From JAWPMV01 sp038527215 (lineage in GTDB: Bacteria; Bacteroidota; Bacteroidia; J057), in assembly GCA_038527215.1 (NCBI GenBank), contig JBCBGC010000006.1, positions 59,790 to 123,789 on the forward strand: a stretch of 64,000 nucleotides of DNA, given 5' to 3'. The stretch's first letter is position 1. Every line of letters starts with the position of its first letter. The translations under genes were made by a program, and so were the position numbers. Below the pieces are notes generated by a model, which was not told the origin of the DNA, ran no database searches, and saw only the letters and a program-made list of their open reading frames with translations. Positions 9,054 through 17,592 of the stretch are shown one piece after another.

Positions 9054-10373
9054 TTAGTTTTTGAGAAGGTTGCGGTGAACCAATAAGCCGTAGATGGCGA
9101 CCAGCACAAAACAGATAGCCGGCAGGATAAAGGAAAAGTTCACCTCAGGCACCCCCGCAATCAGGGTATCCGCATAGCCTTTTCCGCCAATGTCCATGAT
9201 GCTGGCCTGCATAGGCGGCATGAGCGCTCCCCCCACAATGGCCATCACCAGGAAGGCCGCCCCAAATTTGGCATCATCTCCCTGTCCTTCCAGCGCTAGC
9301 CCGTAGATCGTAGGAAACATCAGCGACATAAAGAAGGAAATGGCCACCAGGCTGTATAAGCCGCTTTCGCCTACCATAAAAATCGCGCCTAAGGTAGCCA
9401 GCAAAGCTCCTACTGCGAACAGCGACAACAAGAGACTGGAAGACACATAGCGCAGCAACAAGGTACACACCCATCTTCCCACCAAAAATACCCCCAGGGC
9501 ACTCATGGCAAAGTAAACCGCGTCCTGGTTATTGATGCCGATATTTTCTGCGTATTGATAAATGAAGGTCCAGACCATGATTTGCGCGCCCACATAGAAC
9601 ATTTGGGCCAGTACCCCTCCGACGAATTTGGGCTGGGACCAGAGCCGCTTGATAGCCGCCCACATCCCTCCAGAACTTTCCTGCTCCTCCCCTTTCGGCA
9701 TCTTGATCACCAGAAATAAAGCCAGCATCAAGAGCACCACTACCCCCAAGGCCACATAAGGATTGCGAATCACTTCCAGGTCAGCACTGCGAATGGCCGC
9801 TTTGGCACTGCTTTCAAGCCCCGCATATTCCTCAGCCCCCAGATCATCCGATTGCAAGGCGCCCAGAATAAAGGTCTGGGCCACGAACAAGCCCATCAAC
9901 GCCCCTACCGGATTAAAGGCCTGGGCCAGATTAAGCCGCTGGACCGCGGTTTTTTCATCCCCCAAAGCCAGCACATAGGGATTAGCCGTGGTCTCCAGAA
10001 AAGCCAGGCCAAAGGTCAGGATATACAAGGCCAGCAAGAAAAAAGTAAAACTCTCGTTAGCGGCCGCAGGGAAAAAGAGCAAAGCCCCCGTTGCATATAA
10101 TCCCAGACCGATCACGATACCTCTTTTATAGGAATAGCGCTTGATAAAATATGCCGCAGGCAGGGCCATGGTGAAGTAACCGAAATAGAAGGCAAACTGT
10201 ACCCAGGAGGCTTTAAAGTTATCCAGCTCCAGGACCTTTTTGAAGGCGGAGACCATAGGATTGGTGATGTCGTTGGCGAAGCCCCAGAGGGCAAAGAGGC
10301 TGGTGAGCAGGATAAAAGGGACCAGATATTGGCGAGCCACGACTGGCACCCTTTTGACTTGAGTCTGAGGCAT
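9054..10373 (-). CDS. fucP: L-fucose:H+ symporter-type MFS permease
   Basis: This 12-helix major facilitator protein of 439 aa resides in the inner membrane and imports a sugar with protons. FucP-like features are the N-terminal LTSLFALWGFANDITNPM (residues about 23-40), where the Asp is a conserved proton-coupling position in FucP, ETTANPYVLALGDEKTA with its R-L-N-L-AQAFNPVGA continuation (about 127-157), and the C-terminal SLMFPTIYGLALEG. The substrate may be L-fucose, but this subfamily also carries glucose, galactose and other sugars. It lies 99 bp after eda in the operon. Confidence 0.85.
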   Translation of the reverse strand: MPQTQVKRVPVVARQYLVPFILLTSLFALWGFANDITNPMVSAFKKVLELDNFKASWVQFAFYFGYFTMALPAAYFIKRYSYKRGIVIGLGLYATGALLFFPAAANESFTFFLLALYILTFGLAFLETTANPYVLALGDEKTAVQRLNLAQAFNPVGALMGLFVAQTFILGALQSDDLGAEEYAGLESSAKAAIRSADLEVIRNPYVALGVVVLLMLALFLVIKMPKGEEQESSGGMWAAIKRLWSQPKFVGGVLAQMFYVGAQIMVWTFIYQYAENIGINNQDAVYFAMSALGVFLVGRWVCTLLLRYVSSSLLLSLFAVGALLATLGAIFMVGESGLYSLVAISFFMSLMFPTIYGLALEGQGDDAKFGAAFLVMAIVGGALMPPMQASIMDIGGKGYADTLIAGVPEVNFSFILPAICFVLVAIYGLLVHRNLLKN

Positions 10374-10472
10374 AGGTTAGGAGTAATAGAAGGAGTAGTT
10401 AAAAAAAATGACAGAAAGGCCCAAATCATGGACCTATTCTGCCAAATGAGTACTACTACTAAACTGATTCTT

Positions 10473-11141
10473 CTATCCGCGGATGTCCGCGATCAAAGCC
10501 AGACAGTCTTTTACCCTTTGTTCCAGGGTTTCCATATCCTGACTGGCAACGATATCTTTTGAGATTAACTTGGAGCCCATGCCTACGCAGGTAACGCCTG
10601 CGCCAAACCAGCCTTCGAGGTTTTTCCGGGTAGGGGAAACGCCGCCTGTAGGCATGATATCGGTCCAGGGGCAAGGACCTTTGATGGCTTTGACAAAAGC
10701 GGGCCCATAGATCCCGCCTGGGAATAATTTCACGATTTCTCCCCCCAGTTCTTCCGCCCGCGCAATCTCGGTGAGAGAACCACAGCCTGCCGACCACAAT
10801 ACTTTGCGGCGGTTACAGACCAGGGCAATGTCCTCCCGCAAGACGGGAGTTACCACGAAATTGGCCCCGAGGGACATATAGAGCGAAGCCTGCCCGGCAT
10901 CGGTTACCGACCCTACACCCATGATCATTTCAGGGAGCTCTTGGGCCGCGAACTTATTCAGCGCACCGAAGACTTCGTGCGCAAACTCTCCCCGGCTGGT
11001 GAATTCCAGCAAGCGGGCCCCTCCGGCATAGCAAGCCGTGAGGATTTTTTTGCCCAACTCCACATCCGAATGAAAAAAGAGCGGGACCAGGCCGGTGCCC
11101 TTCATTTGCTGCGCAACTTCTATTCTGCTAAATCTTGCCAT
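10473..11141 (-). CDS. eda: KDPG/KHG aldolase
   Basis: This 222-aa cytoplasmic class I aldolase splits 2-keto-3-deoxy-6-phosphogluconate to pyruvate and glyceraldehyde-3-phosphate. Visible active-site elements are Glu46 in LLEFTSRGE, the phosphate-loop region GVGSVTDAGQA (about 75-84), the segment WSAGCGSLTEI and the Schiff-base lysine at about 138 in IVKLFPG, followed by MPTGGVSP. It lies 11 bp after kdgK and its length matches the family. With the kinase it makes the lower half of a uronate or KDG route; the dehydrogenase and dehydratase steps are not in this window. Confidence 0.9.
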   Translation of the reverse strand: MARFSRIEVAQQMKGTGLVPLFFHSDVELGKKILTACYAGGARLLEFTSRGEFAHEVFGALNKFAAQELPEMIMGVGSVTDAGQASLYMSLGANFVVTPVLREDIALVCNRRKVLWSAGCGSLTEIARAEELGGEIVKLFPGGIYGPAFVKAIKGPCPWTDIMPTGGVSPTRKNLEGWFGAGVTCVGMGSKLISKDIVASQDMETLEQRVKDCLALIADIRG

Positions 11142-11152
11142 AATCTTTTTCC

Positions 11153-12190
11153 TTAGCGGCTAACGCGTCCACTGGCGTCGCCAGACATGAGTTTTTCTAC
11201 TTCATCCACCCTTACCAGATTCGCATCGCCTTTGATGGTGTGCTTCAGACAGGAAGCTGCCACCGCAAAGTTCAAGGCGCGCTGATCATCTTCCGGATAG
11301 GTGAGCAGGCCGTAGATCAGGCCTGCCATGAAGCTATCGCCCCCCCCTACCCTATCGACGATGTGGGTAATCTGATAGGTAGGCGCTTCATAGAGTTTTT
11401 CACCGTCATAAAGCACCCCAGACCAGCTGTTGTGGGAAGCGGAAATAGAGCCGCGCAGAGTAGTAATGACCTTTTTGGCCCGTGGAAACATTTCCATCAG
11501 TTGCTTGAGCACAGACAGATAAGCCTGGCCGTCTACGCTATCGCCCTGGGTTACGTCCACCGCTTCGGGATGCAATCCAAAGTGCTTTTCAGCATCTTCT
11601 TCGTTGCCCAGAATGACATCACAACCCGCCACCAGTTCCGGCATGACCTCGCCTGGGGCTTTGCCATACTTCCAGAGTTTTTTGCGGTAGTTGAGATCCG
11701 TGGATACCGTAACCCCCATTTTGTTGGCTACCTGAATCGCTTCCAGACAAGCATCAGCCGCACCTTGAGAAATGGCCGGGGTAATACCGGTCCAGTGGAA
11801 CCAATCCGCGCCTTCAAAAACTTTTTCCCAGTCCACCATGCCCGCTTCAATGGTCGACATGGCTGAGTGCGCCCGGTCATAGACCACTTTACTGCCTCGG
11901 CTCACGGCGCCGGTTTCCAGGAAGTAAATACCTAGTCTTTCGCCTCCGCGGACGATGTGCTCCGTATTTACGCCTCTTTTGCGCATTTCCATCAGGGCGC
12001 AGTCTCCGAGATCGTTTTGGGGGAGGCGGCTTACAAAATTTACGGGTACGCCGTAGTTGGCCAGGGAGACCGCTACGTTGGATTCGCCACCGCCATACAC
12101 CACATCAAACTGATTGGCCTGAGAAAAGCGCAAAAAGCCGGGAGGGGCTAAGCGGAGCATGATTTCGCCAAAGGTTACTACTTTTTTCAT
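11153..12190 (-). CDS. kdgK: 2-keto-3-deoxygluconate kinase (PfkB family)
   Basis: This 345-aa ribokinase-fold kinase phosphorylates 2-keto-3-deoxy-D-gluconate, making the substrate of the next enzyme. The N-terminal VVTFGEIMLRLAPP, the GGGESNVAVSLANYG region, and the C-terminal PfkB signature DRVGGGDSFMAGLIYGLLT (catalytic Asp in GGGD) are all present. An open frame extends 14 codons upstream, but MKKVVTFGE at 12190 is the natural start and leaves a 28-bp gap after lacI. Related fructokinases share the fold; the adjacent aldolase makes KDG the best substrate. Confidence 0.88.
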   Translation of the reverse strand: MKKVVTFGEIMLRLAPPGFLRFSQANQFDVVYGGGESNVAVSLANYGVPVNFVSRLPQNDLGDCALMEMRKRGVNTEHIVRGGERLGIYFLETGAVSRGSKVVYDRAHSAMSTIEAGMVDWEKVFEGADWFHWTGITPAISQGAADACLEAIQVANKMGVTVSTDLNYRKKLWKYGKAPGEVMPELVAGCDVILGNEEDAEKHFGLHPEAVDVTQGDSVDGQAYLSVLKQLMEMFPRAKKVITTLRGSISASHNSWSGVLYDGEKLYEAPTYQITHIVDRVGGGDSFMAGLIYGLLTYPEDDQRALNFAVAASCLKHTIKGDANLVRVDEVEKLMSGDASGRVSR

Positions 12191-12218
12191 GAGGAAAGTG
12201 ATGATGAAAAATGAATAA

Positions 12219-13250
12219 TTATGTGTGAACATTGCGCCGGGAACTCTCCCGGACGATCAGTTTGGGTTTCAATATGCGCCGTCGATAGGACGGTATTTCA
12301 GATGATTTCATGCGAATCTGCTGGATCAGTAAGCGGGCGGCCAGCCTGCCCATCGCCTCACTTTCGGGATCAATGGTGCTCAGGCCGGGTTGGATAAAAG
12401 CCCCGAACTGTTCGTTCCCAAAGCCCACCATCGCCACTTCCTCCGGCACCTTGAGGCCTTTTTCCTGCAACACCCGCATCGCCCCAAAGGCCGCATAATC
12501 ACTGGAAGCAAAAATGCCATCCGGAATCTCGCCCCGCTCAAAACATCCCTCCATAAAGGCCCGGCCATCTTCGATCGTCAAGGCAGAAGTAGGCATCCAT
12601 TCTGCTTTCTCCTCAAATCCGTACCGCTTCAATCGGTCCTTAAAAGCCCGCATCCGGTTTTCATAGGTTGGAATGTGCAAGGGGCCGGATAAATGCGCCA
12701 ATCTGGTGCAGCCTTGTTCGATCAGGTGTTCGGTGGCTACATAGGAAGCCAGGTAATCATCCAGCACCGACATATGCCGTTTGCCCCGCTCAAAAATCCG
12801 GTCAAACAACACCAGCGGAGGCCCCTCTTTTTCCCATTTATCAAAGTGCTCAAAGCGGGTGGTGGTACTGGCCATACAGACAATCAGTCCTTCCACCTGG
12901 GTCCGATTCATGCTTTCAAAGACCTTTAGCTCCTTCTGATATTCATCTCGCGACTGGGCGATGATTACGTTGTATCCGGCGGCCTCTGCTTCCGCTTCTG
13001 CCCCGTTGATGGCTGCTGCATAGGCTTTGATCTCAGTGGCCGGAACCAGCATACCCAACAATCCACTCTGCCCTTTGCGCAGCCCGGAAGCCAAATGATT
13101 CGGACGATAATTGAGCTTGGCGGCCATGGCCTCTACCGCATCCCGCGTCTTCTTGCTGATCCGGGGATGACCATTCAGCGCCTTGGAAACCGCTGAAGGG
13201 GTAATGTTCAGCGCACGCGCGATATCGGTAATGGTAGCCTTTTTCTTCAC
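12219..13250 (-). CDS. LacI-family transcriptional regulator
   Basis: This 343-aa sugar-responsive DNA-binding protein has a LacI helix-turn-helix at the very N-terminus (ATITDIARALNITPSAVSKA), the hinge helix NYRPNHLASGLR, and a periplasmic-binding-protein-like effector domain (about 60-335) with a typical EGLIVCMAST strand. A GTG at 13250 is preferred over an upstream in-frame ATG at 13298, because the longer version would run through the operator at 13275-13290 and the family begins just before ATITDIA. As the first gene of the operon it probably autoregulates and responds to the imported sugar or a keto-deoxy intermediate. Confidence 0.88.
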   Translation of the reverse strand: MKKKATITDIARALNITPSAVSKALNGHPRISKKTRDAVEAMAAKLNYRPNHLASGLRKGQSGLLGMLVPATEIKAYAAAINGAEAEAEAAGYNVIIAQSRDEYQKELKVFESMNRTQVEGLIVCMASTTTRFEHFDKWEKEGPPLVLFDRIFERGKRHMSVLDDYLASYVATEHLIEQGCTRLAHLSGPLHIPTYENRMRAFKDRLKRYGFEEKAEWMPTSALTIEDGRAFMEGCFERGEIPDGIFASSDYAAFGAMRVLQEKGLKVPEEVAMVGFGNEQFGAFIQPGLSTIDPESEAMGRLAARLLIQQIRMKSSEIPSYRRRILKPKLIVRESSRRNVHT

Positions 13251-13274
13251 AATTCGTATAACTGTTACAAAAGT

Positions 13275-13290
13275 GTTCAAACGTTTGAAC
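13275..13290. promoter_or_regulatory. LacI-family operator
   Basis: GTTCAAACGTTTGAAC is a perfect 16-bp palindrome with the central CG typical of LacI/GalR operators. It lies 25 bp upstream of the GTG start of the LacI-type gene and about 60 bp from the promoter of the divergent thioredoxin-like gene. No other copy was seen in the window. Autorepression of the kdgK-eda-fucP-rhaM operon is inferred. Confidence 0.75.
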
Positions 13291-13350
13291 AAAAACAAAT
13301 CTCCCCTGAAAATTGTCGTCTTTACGGCAGTATTTACTTCTTCAAGCTGC

Positions 13351-13358
13351 TATCTTTG
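13351..13358 (+). promoter_or_regulatory. Bacteroidota -7 promoter element TATCTTTG
   Basis: TATCTTTG matches the TAnnTTTG element read by the Bacteroidota primary sigma factor. It is 22 bp before the ATG at 13380, giving a very short leader. A good upstream TTG at the expected distance is not obvious, so strength is uncertain. Confidence 0.5.
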
Positions 13359-13379
13359 TCCCGGATCAAAAGCAGAAAT

Positions 13380-13979
13380 ATGAACGCAGTAGTAGAAAAA
13401 TCCCTGGCTGATAGCATGAGCTATGCCGCTTATCGTGAACTCGTAGATACCCTGGTAGCGGAAGGAAAAACCACCGGCCCCAACCAATCCGAAGCCATGG
13501 TAGGCTATACCAAGCTCAATGCAGCCCGCATGCGACGCCTGGAAAAGACCTTTACCCCGCTTCCGGAACTAGAAACCGTGGTTCGCAACATAGATAGCCC
13601 TCAGACCTGGCTCATCATTACCGAAGCCTGGTGCGGAGATGCTGCGCAGATTTTGCCCATCGTAGAGCAACTGGCCGCCCTCAATCCTCATATTCAAACC
13701 CAGTATGTACTGCGGGACGAAAACGAGGACCTGATGGACATGTTCCTTACCCAGGGCAGCAAGTCCATCCCTATCGTTATTCTCATTGATCAGGAAAGTG
13801 GCGAAGTAAAAGGGCACTGGGGACCTCGCCCCGCCGAAGCCCAGCAAATGGTCCTGGATCGAAAAGCCGACCCCTCTCCTACCCCCTACCAGGAATTCCA
13901 GATGGAATTACAAAAGTGGTACATGAAGGATAAGGCGGTGAGTATTCAGCGAGAGTTTGGGGAGTCTTTTTCTCTTTAA
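13380..13979 (+). CDS. Thioredoxin-family protein
   Basis: This 199-aa cytoplasmic thioredoxin-fold protein belongs to the Bacteroidota group with a single-cysteine-like active site: LIITEAWCGDAAQILP (about 81-96) replaces the classical CxxC by WCGDA. The cis-proline loop KSIPIVILID is present. A TTG-started frame opens at 13356, but the ATG at 13380 fits the promoter and family. The CGDA site means it is unlikely to be a dithiol reductase; it may act as a bacillithiol- or monothiol-type redox protein. The stop lies inside the left arm of the repeat at 13978. Confidence 0.85.
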   Translation: MNAVVEKSLADSMSYAAYRELVDTLVAEGKTTGPNQSEAMVGYTKLNAARMRRLEKTFTPLPELETVVRNIDSPQTWLIITEAWCGDAAQILPIVEQLAALNPHIQTQYVLRDENEDLMDMFLTQGSKSIPIVILIDQESGEVKGHWGPRPAEAQQMVLDRKADPSPTPYQEFQMELQKWYMKDKAVSIQREFGESFSL

Positions 13980-14153
13980 TTCCTTAGCCCCTTTTTTTGC
14001 TTCATCACTTCCCCTTCGTTAACAAAATAAACCCCAATGTGCGACAGGGCTTTGACGCTGCCAGGGTGAGGGGGCTGGCATTGTGGGCAGGCGCGGTTAG
14101 CAGCGTCTTGATTTTTGTGCCCCTTTTTATCAAGAAAAAGGGGCTAAGGAATT
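13978..14153. repeat. Structured inverted-repeat element (MITE-like or RNA)
   Basis: AATTCCTTAGCCCCTTTTT at 13978-13996 is repeated as its exact reverse complement at 14135-14153. Inside are a second pair GACGCTGC (14054-14061) and GCAGCGTC (14100-14107), a GCCAG/CTGGC stem (14060-14079) and a CCCCTTTTT/AAAAAGGGG hairpin (14120-14143). The layout suits a small mobile element, a structured RNA or a complex terminator. No ORF is present. Confidence 0.55.
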
Positions 14154-14167
14154 AGGATGAGTATTAA

Positions 14168-14238
14168 ATCTACATTTATAGATTAAATCGCAAGTTTCCC
14201 CATCGGGGCCTCGATTTATTTTATCTACATTTATGGAT
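14168..14238. promoter_or_regulatory. Two direct ATCTACATTTATRGAT repeats upstream of padR
   Basis: The 16-mer ATCTACATTTATAGAT (14168-14183) recurs as ATCTACATTTATGGAT (14223-14238), 55 bp apart, both with dyad symmetry around the centre. They lie 18-88 bp before the PadR start, the expected place for autoregulatory operators of that family. A CCCCATCGGGG mini-hairpin lies between them. Confidence 0.55.
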
Positions 14239-14255
14239 AAATAAGATCGGACCTC

Positions 14256-14594
14256 ATGAAAGGAACCTATTTAGGCGAATTCGAAGAACTGGTACTCCTC
14301 AGCGTAGGCGTCCTCCAACAGGAAGCATACGGCCTGGCCATCAAGAAAGAGCTGGAAGATCAAACCCAGCGCAAGGTGAGCATCAGTGCGGTACATGCTT
14401 CTTGTAACCGTTTAGAGGAAAAAGGCTATCTCACCTCTCATTTTGGTGAAAAAACCCAGAAGCGGGGCGGCCGTCGCAAGAAGATCTACGCAGTCAGTCT
14501 GCCCGGACAAAAAGCGCTGCAGCGCGCCCAACATATTCGCAAGAGTCTTTGGGATCGCCTTCCCCCCAACGCCTTTACCCTGGATTTCGCATGA
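14256..14594 (+). CDS. PadR-family transcriptional regulator
   Basis: This small winged-helix repressor of 112 aa has the PadR hallmarks GEFEELVLLSVGVLQQEAYG at the N-terminus, the recognition helix region SISAVHASCNRLEEKGYL and the wing GGRRKKIYAVSLPGQKAL. It lacks the long C-terminal helix of larger PadRs. The last codons overlap the permease start (ATGA at 14591), a fixed pairing in Bacteroidota and Acidobacteriota where a PadR controls a prefix-domain permease. The two repeats upstream are its probable operators. Confidence 0.9.
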   Translation: MKGTYLGEFEELVLLSVGVLQQEAYGLAIKKELEDQTQRKVSISAVHASCNRLEEKGYLTSHFGEKTQKRGGRRKKIYAVSLPGQKALQRAQHIRKSLWDRLPPNAFTLDFA

Positions 14595-17269
14595 GTCAGT
14601 CACCCCAGCCCTACCATGATCCGCCACGCTTTGCCATGCGCTTTCTCAGCTGGTTTTGCGCGGCAGGCTTCCGGGAAGAGATAGAGGGAGACCTCTGGGA
14701 ACTCTTTCAGGAAGAAATTGAAGAACACGGTCTAAAGCGGGCTCGCCGCCGCTTTTTCTTCACCAGCCTTCGCTACCTCCGCCCTTATTTTTTCGGAAAA
14801 AAATTCTTCCCCGACACCTTCATCCATCGCGCCATGATCCAACACCACGTCAAAATCGCTTCCAGACAACTCTGGAAACAGAAATACTACAGCCTGATCA
14901 ATATCGGCGGCCTTTCTCTAGGGGTGGCCTGCTGCCTGCTCATCATGCTCTACGTCCAGCACGAAACGGGCTATGACCAGCACGTCTCCACCAAAGATCG
15001 TCTATACCGCATCACCGCGGAGTCAGGCTCCAATGCAGAATCCGGCAGACCCAATGTTGTAGCCATGGCACCCCTGGCCGATGCTTTGATGCAGGATTAT
15101 CCCGAGGTGGAAAAAGCGGCCCGCTTTAATCCTTTTTTCTTTGAAGCAGGCAGTAACCTGGTGCGAAAAGTCGGGGACACCCAAAGCCTCTTTGAAGCAG
15201 GTTTTACCTATGCTGACCAGGAAATCCTGGAGGTTTTTGACCTGCCGATAGTGGCTGGTGAGAGAACCGGAGCCCTGGTGGACCCGCTCACTGTGGTGAT
15301 CAGTGACAAAATCGCCCGGAAGTATTTTCCTGAAGGCAATGCGGTCGGCCAAACCCTCATCCTCAATGACAATGAAAAGCGGCCTTATAAAATCACTGCC
15401 GTCATGCGGGATTTTCCTACCCAGTCCAGTTTGCAGTATGATTTTTTCCTTTCGCTGGAAGGCCTGGATGACAGCCAGAGCACCCAATGGATGTACAACA
15501 ACTATCCTACTTTTGTGCTGCTGAAACCAGGAGTAGACCCGGAAGCCCTGACGGAAAAATTCTCCGTCATGGTGGACAAGTATATGAAGGACCAACTGAT
15601 GGAAGCCATCAATGTGGACGTCGATAAAGCCCGGGCAGAAGACGGCTGGTACTATAAATTTGACCTGCAGCCCATCACCGAAACACACCTCTATTCCGCT
15701 AACTTTCACGATCCGGTCAACCGAGGAGACATCCGCTATGTCTGGATTTTTTCTGCCATCTCCATCTTCATCTTGCTCATTGCCTGCATCAACTTCATGA
15801 ACCTAAGCACCGCCCGTTCCGCTAACCGGGCCAAGGAAGTGGGCATCCGTAAAGTGATCGGCTCGCAAAAAAGAGAATTGGTGCAGCAGTTTTTGACCGA
15901 ATCCATCCTGACCAGCCTGATTTCCTTCGCCATTGGGCTGGGATTGGTTACCCTGCTCCTGGAGCCTTTTAACACCCTGGCAGGGAAAGAACTCTCCCTG
16001 CCCTGGACGGAGCTATGGTTTATTCCCTCCTTACTGGGAGGCGCTTTATTCGTGGGCATCCTGGCCGGTTCCTATCCAGCTATGTTCCTCTCTCGCTTTA
16101 TGCCCATCAAAGTCCTCAAAGGCACTTTGAGCCAGGGCAGTAAGCATAGCAGACTACGCTCCGGGCTGGTAGTTTTTCAATTTGCCGCCTCTATCCTCCT
16201 GATCATTGGTACCATGGTCGTCTATCGGCAGATGGAGTTTATTCAGGACAAAAAGCTCGGCTTTGACAAGGAAAATGTGCTCATCATCCGTGATGCCTAT
16301 ACCCTGGGCCGCCAGACCCAGCAACTCAAGGACGCTTTCAAAAAACTGCCCGAAGTTCAATCGGCCACCGTGAGTGGCTTCATGCCGGTCAAAGGCTTTA
16401 GCTATAATGATATGCCCTTCTGGCCGGAAGGCAAAAACAATCCCGAGGACCAGGTGAATTCCTGTCAGTTCTGGACCATTGACAGTGACTATCTGGAAAC
16501 CATGGACATCAAATTGGTAGATGGGCGCAATTTTACGCCCGGCATGGCCACCGATTCCGGCGCGCTGATCATCAACCAAACCCTGGCCCGCCAGCTGAAT
16601 TTTGAACATCCGACGGCCCAGCGCATCACCACCCTGGGAGACTACACCTATCCTATCATTGGCGTAGTAGAAGACTTTCACTTTGAGTCCCTGAAGGATG
16701 ATATCCGAGGCGTAGCCATGCGCTTAGGCTTCAGCACCTTCAACATTGCCATTCGTTATCAAGGTGATCTCAGCACGGTATTACCTAAGATCAAAGCCAC
16801 CTGGTCGGAGTTCGCCCCTAACCAAAGCATCCGCTATACCTTCCTGGATGAGAAGTTTGACGCCATGTATGACGAGGAAGTGCGTACCGGTTCCGTCTTT
16901 GGGGCCTTTGCCATCCTGGCCATCGTAATTGCTTGTCTGGGCCTCTTTGCCCTGGCCACCTTCGTGGCGGAGCAGCGCCGCAAAGAAATCTGCATCCGCA
17001 AAGTCCTGGGTGCCAACATGGGTCAGATTTTTATCCTCATGACCCAAAACTTCTTCCTGCTCATCGGCATTGCCCTGGTCGTAGCTACGCCCCTGGCCTG
17101 GTACCTGATGAACCTCTGGTTACAGGACTTTTCCTACAAAATTGACCTCAGCTGGGACCTCTTTGCGGTGGCCGGACTGGCCGCAGCTTTGATTACGTTG
17201 ATCACGGTAAGCTATCAGGCGATACAGGTAGCCCTGGCAGATCCGGCGCTTTCGTTGCGGAATGAGTAA
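14591..17269 (+). CDS. Prefix-domain ABC transporter permease (MacB/FtsX)
   Basis: This inner-membrane permease of 892 aa begins with a short prefix domain (about 1-80; RFLSWFCAAGFREEIEGDLWELF) that occurs in PadR-linked permeases. A MacB periplasmic core and two FtsX blocks follow (about 370-490, with NRAKEVGIRKVIGSQKREL; about 765-885, with RRKEICIRKVLGANMGQIF). An earlier in-frame start at 14549 would overlap PadR heavily; the ATG at 14591 gives the usual 4-bp coupling. No ATPase gene is adjacent, so the energising subunit must be elsewhere. Such permeases are often implicated in antimicrobial peptide resistance or lipid handling, which is not shown here. Confidence 0.9.
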   Translation: MSQSPQPYHDPPRFAMRFLSWFCAAGFREEIEGDLWELFQEEIEEHGLKRARRRFFFTSLRYLRPYFFGKKFFPDTFIHRAMIQHHVKIASRQLWKQKYYSLINIGGLSLGVACCLLIMLYVQHETGYDQHVSTKDRLYRITAESGSNAESGRPNVVAMAPLADALMQDYPEVEKAARFNPFFFEAGSNLVRKVGDTQSLFEAGFTYADQEILEVFDLPIVAGERTGALVDPLTVVISDKIARKYFPEGNAVGQTLILNDNEKRPYKITAVMRDFPTQSSLQYDFFLSLEGLDDSQSTQWMYNNYPTFVLLKPGVDPEALTEKFSVMVDKYMKDQLMEAINVDVDKARAEDGWYYKFDLQPITETHLYSANFHDPVNRGDIRYVWIFSAISIFILLIACINFMNLSTARSANRAKEVGIRKVIGSQKRELVQQFLTESILTSLISFAIGLGLVTLLLEPFNTLAGKELSLPWTELWFIPSLLGGALFVGILAGSYPAMFLSRFMPIKVLKGTLSQGSKHSRLRSGLVVFQFAASILLIIGTMVVYRQMEFIQDKKLGFDKENVLIIRDAYTLGRQTQQLKDAFKKLPEVQSATVSGFMPVKGFSYNDMPFWPEGKNNPEDQVNSCQFWTIDSDYLETMDIKLVDGRNFTPGMATDSGALIINQTLARQLNFEHPTAQRITTLGDYTYPIIGVVEDFHFESLKDDIRGVAMRLGFSTFNIAIRYQGDLSTVLPKIKATWSEFAPNQSIRYTFLDEKFDAMYDEEVRTGSVFGAFAILAIVIACLGLFALATFVAEQRRKEICIRKVLGANMGQIFILMTQNFFLLIGIALVVATPLAWYLMNLWLQDFSYKIDLSWDLFAVAGLAAALITLITVSYQAIQVALADPALSLRNE

Positions 17270-17352
17270 ATAGAGACCAGCCTCAGCGTCATGGAAGGAA
17301 TTATTCAACTGGATTGAGACGGATTGCGTATATTAGGTTAAAGAAATCGTTT

Positions 17353-17589
17353 ATGCAGTTTTCCATTCCGATGCGCTATTTAGAGGCGGCGGGCATGACC
17401 GAACAAGAATTAAGGATAGAAATCGCTCTGATTTTTTACCAACGGAGAAGTATCTCCTTGGGTAAGGCTGCCGAAGTAGCAGGGATCAGCAAAACCGATT
17501 TTCAACAAATCATGGCCAGCCGAAAAATCCCGGTTAATTACGATCTGGATGCCTGGAAAGAAGATAAAACCTCTATTGATTCCTTTTAG
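17353..17589 (+). CDS. UPF0175-family antitoxin
   Basis: This 78-aa protein is a candidate antitoxin. The sequence IEIALIFYQRRSISLGKAAEVAGISKTDFQQIMASRKIPVNY is characteristic of UPF0175 proteins, whose central helix-turn-helix binds DNA. A TTG-initiated frame starts at 17314, but the ATG at 17353 agrees with the family start. The PIN-type gene starts 3 bp downstream, and such pairs are predicted type II toxin-antitoxin modules, commonly found on plasmids. Confidence 0.82.
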   Translation: MQFSIPMRYLEAAGMTEQELRIEIALIFYQRRSISLGKAAEVAGISKTDFQQIMASRKIPVNYDLDAWKEDKTSIDSF

Positions 17590-17592
17590 CCT

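Noticed and set aside
11240..11866. Plus-strand frame of 208 aa
   Set aside because: It lies on the opposite strand of kdgK and lacks any recognised domain.
13296..13298. ATG at 13298 as start of the LacI-type gene
   Set aside because: The extension passes through the perfect operator and precedes the conserved N-terminus; the GTG at 13250 fits better.
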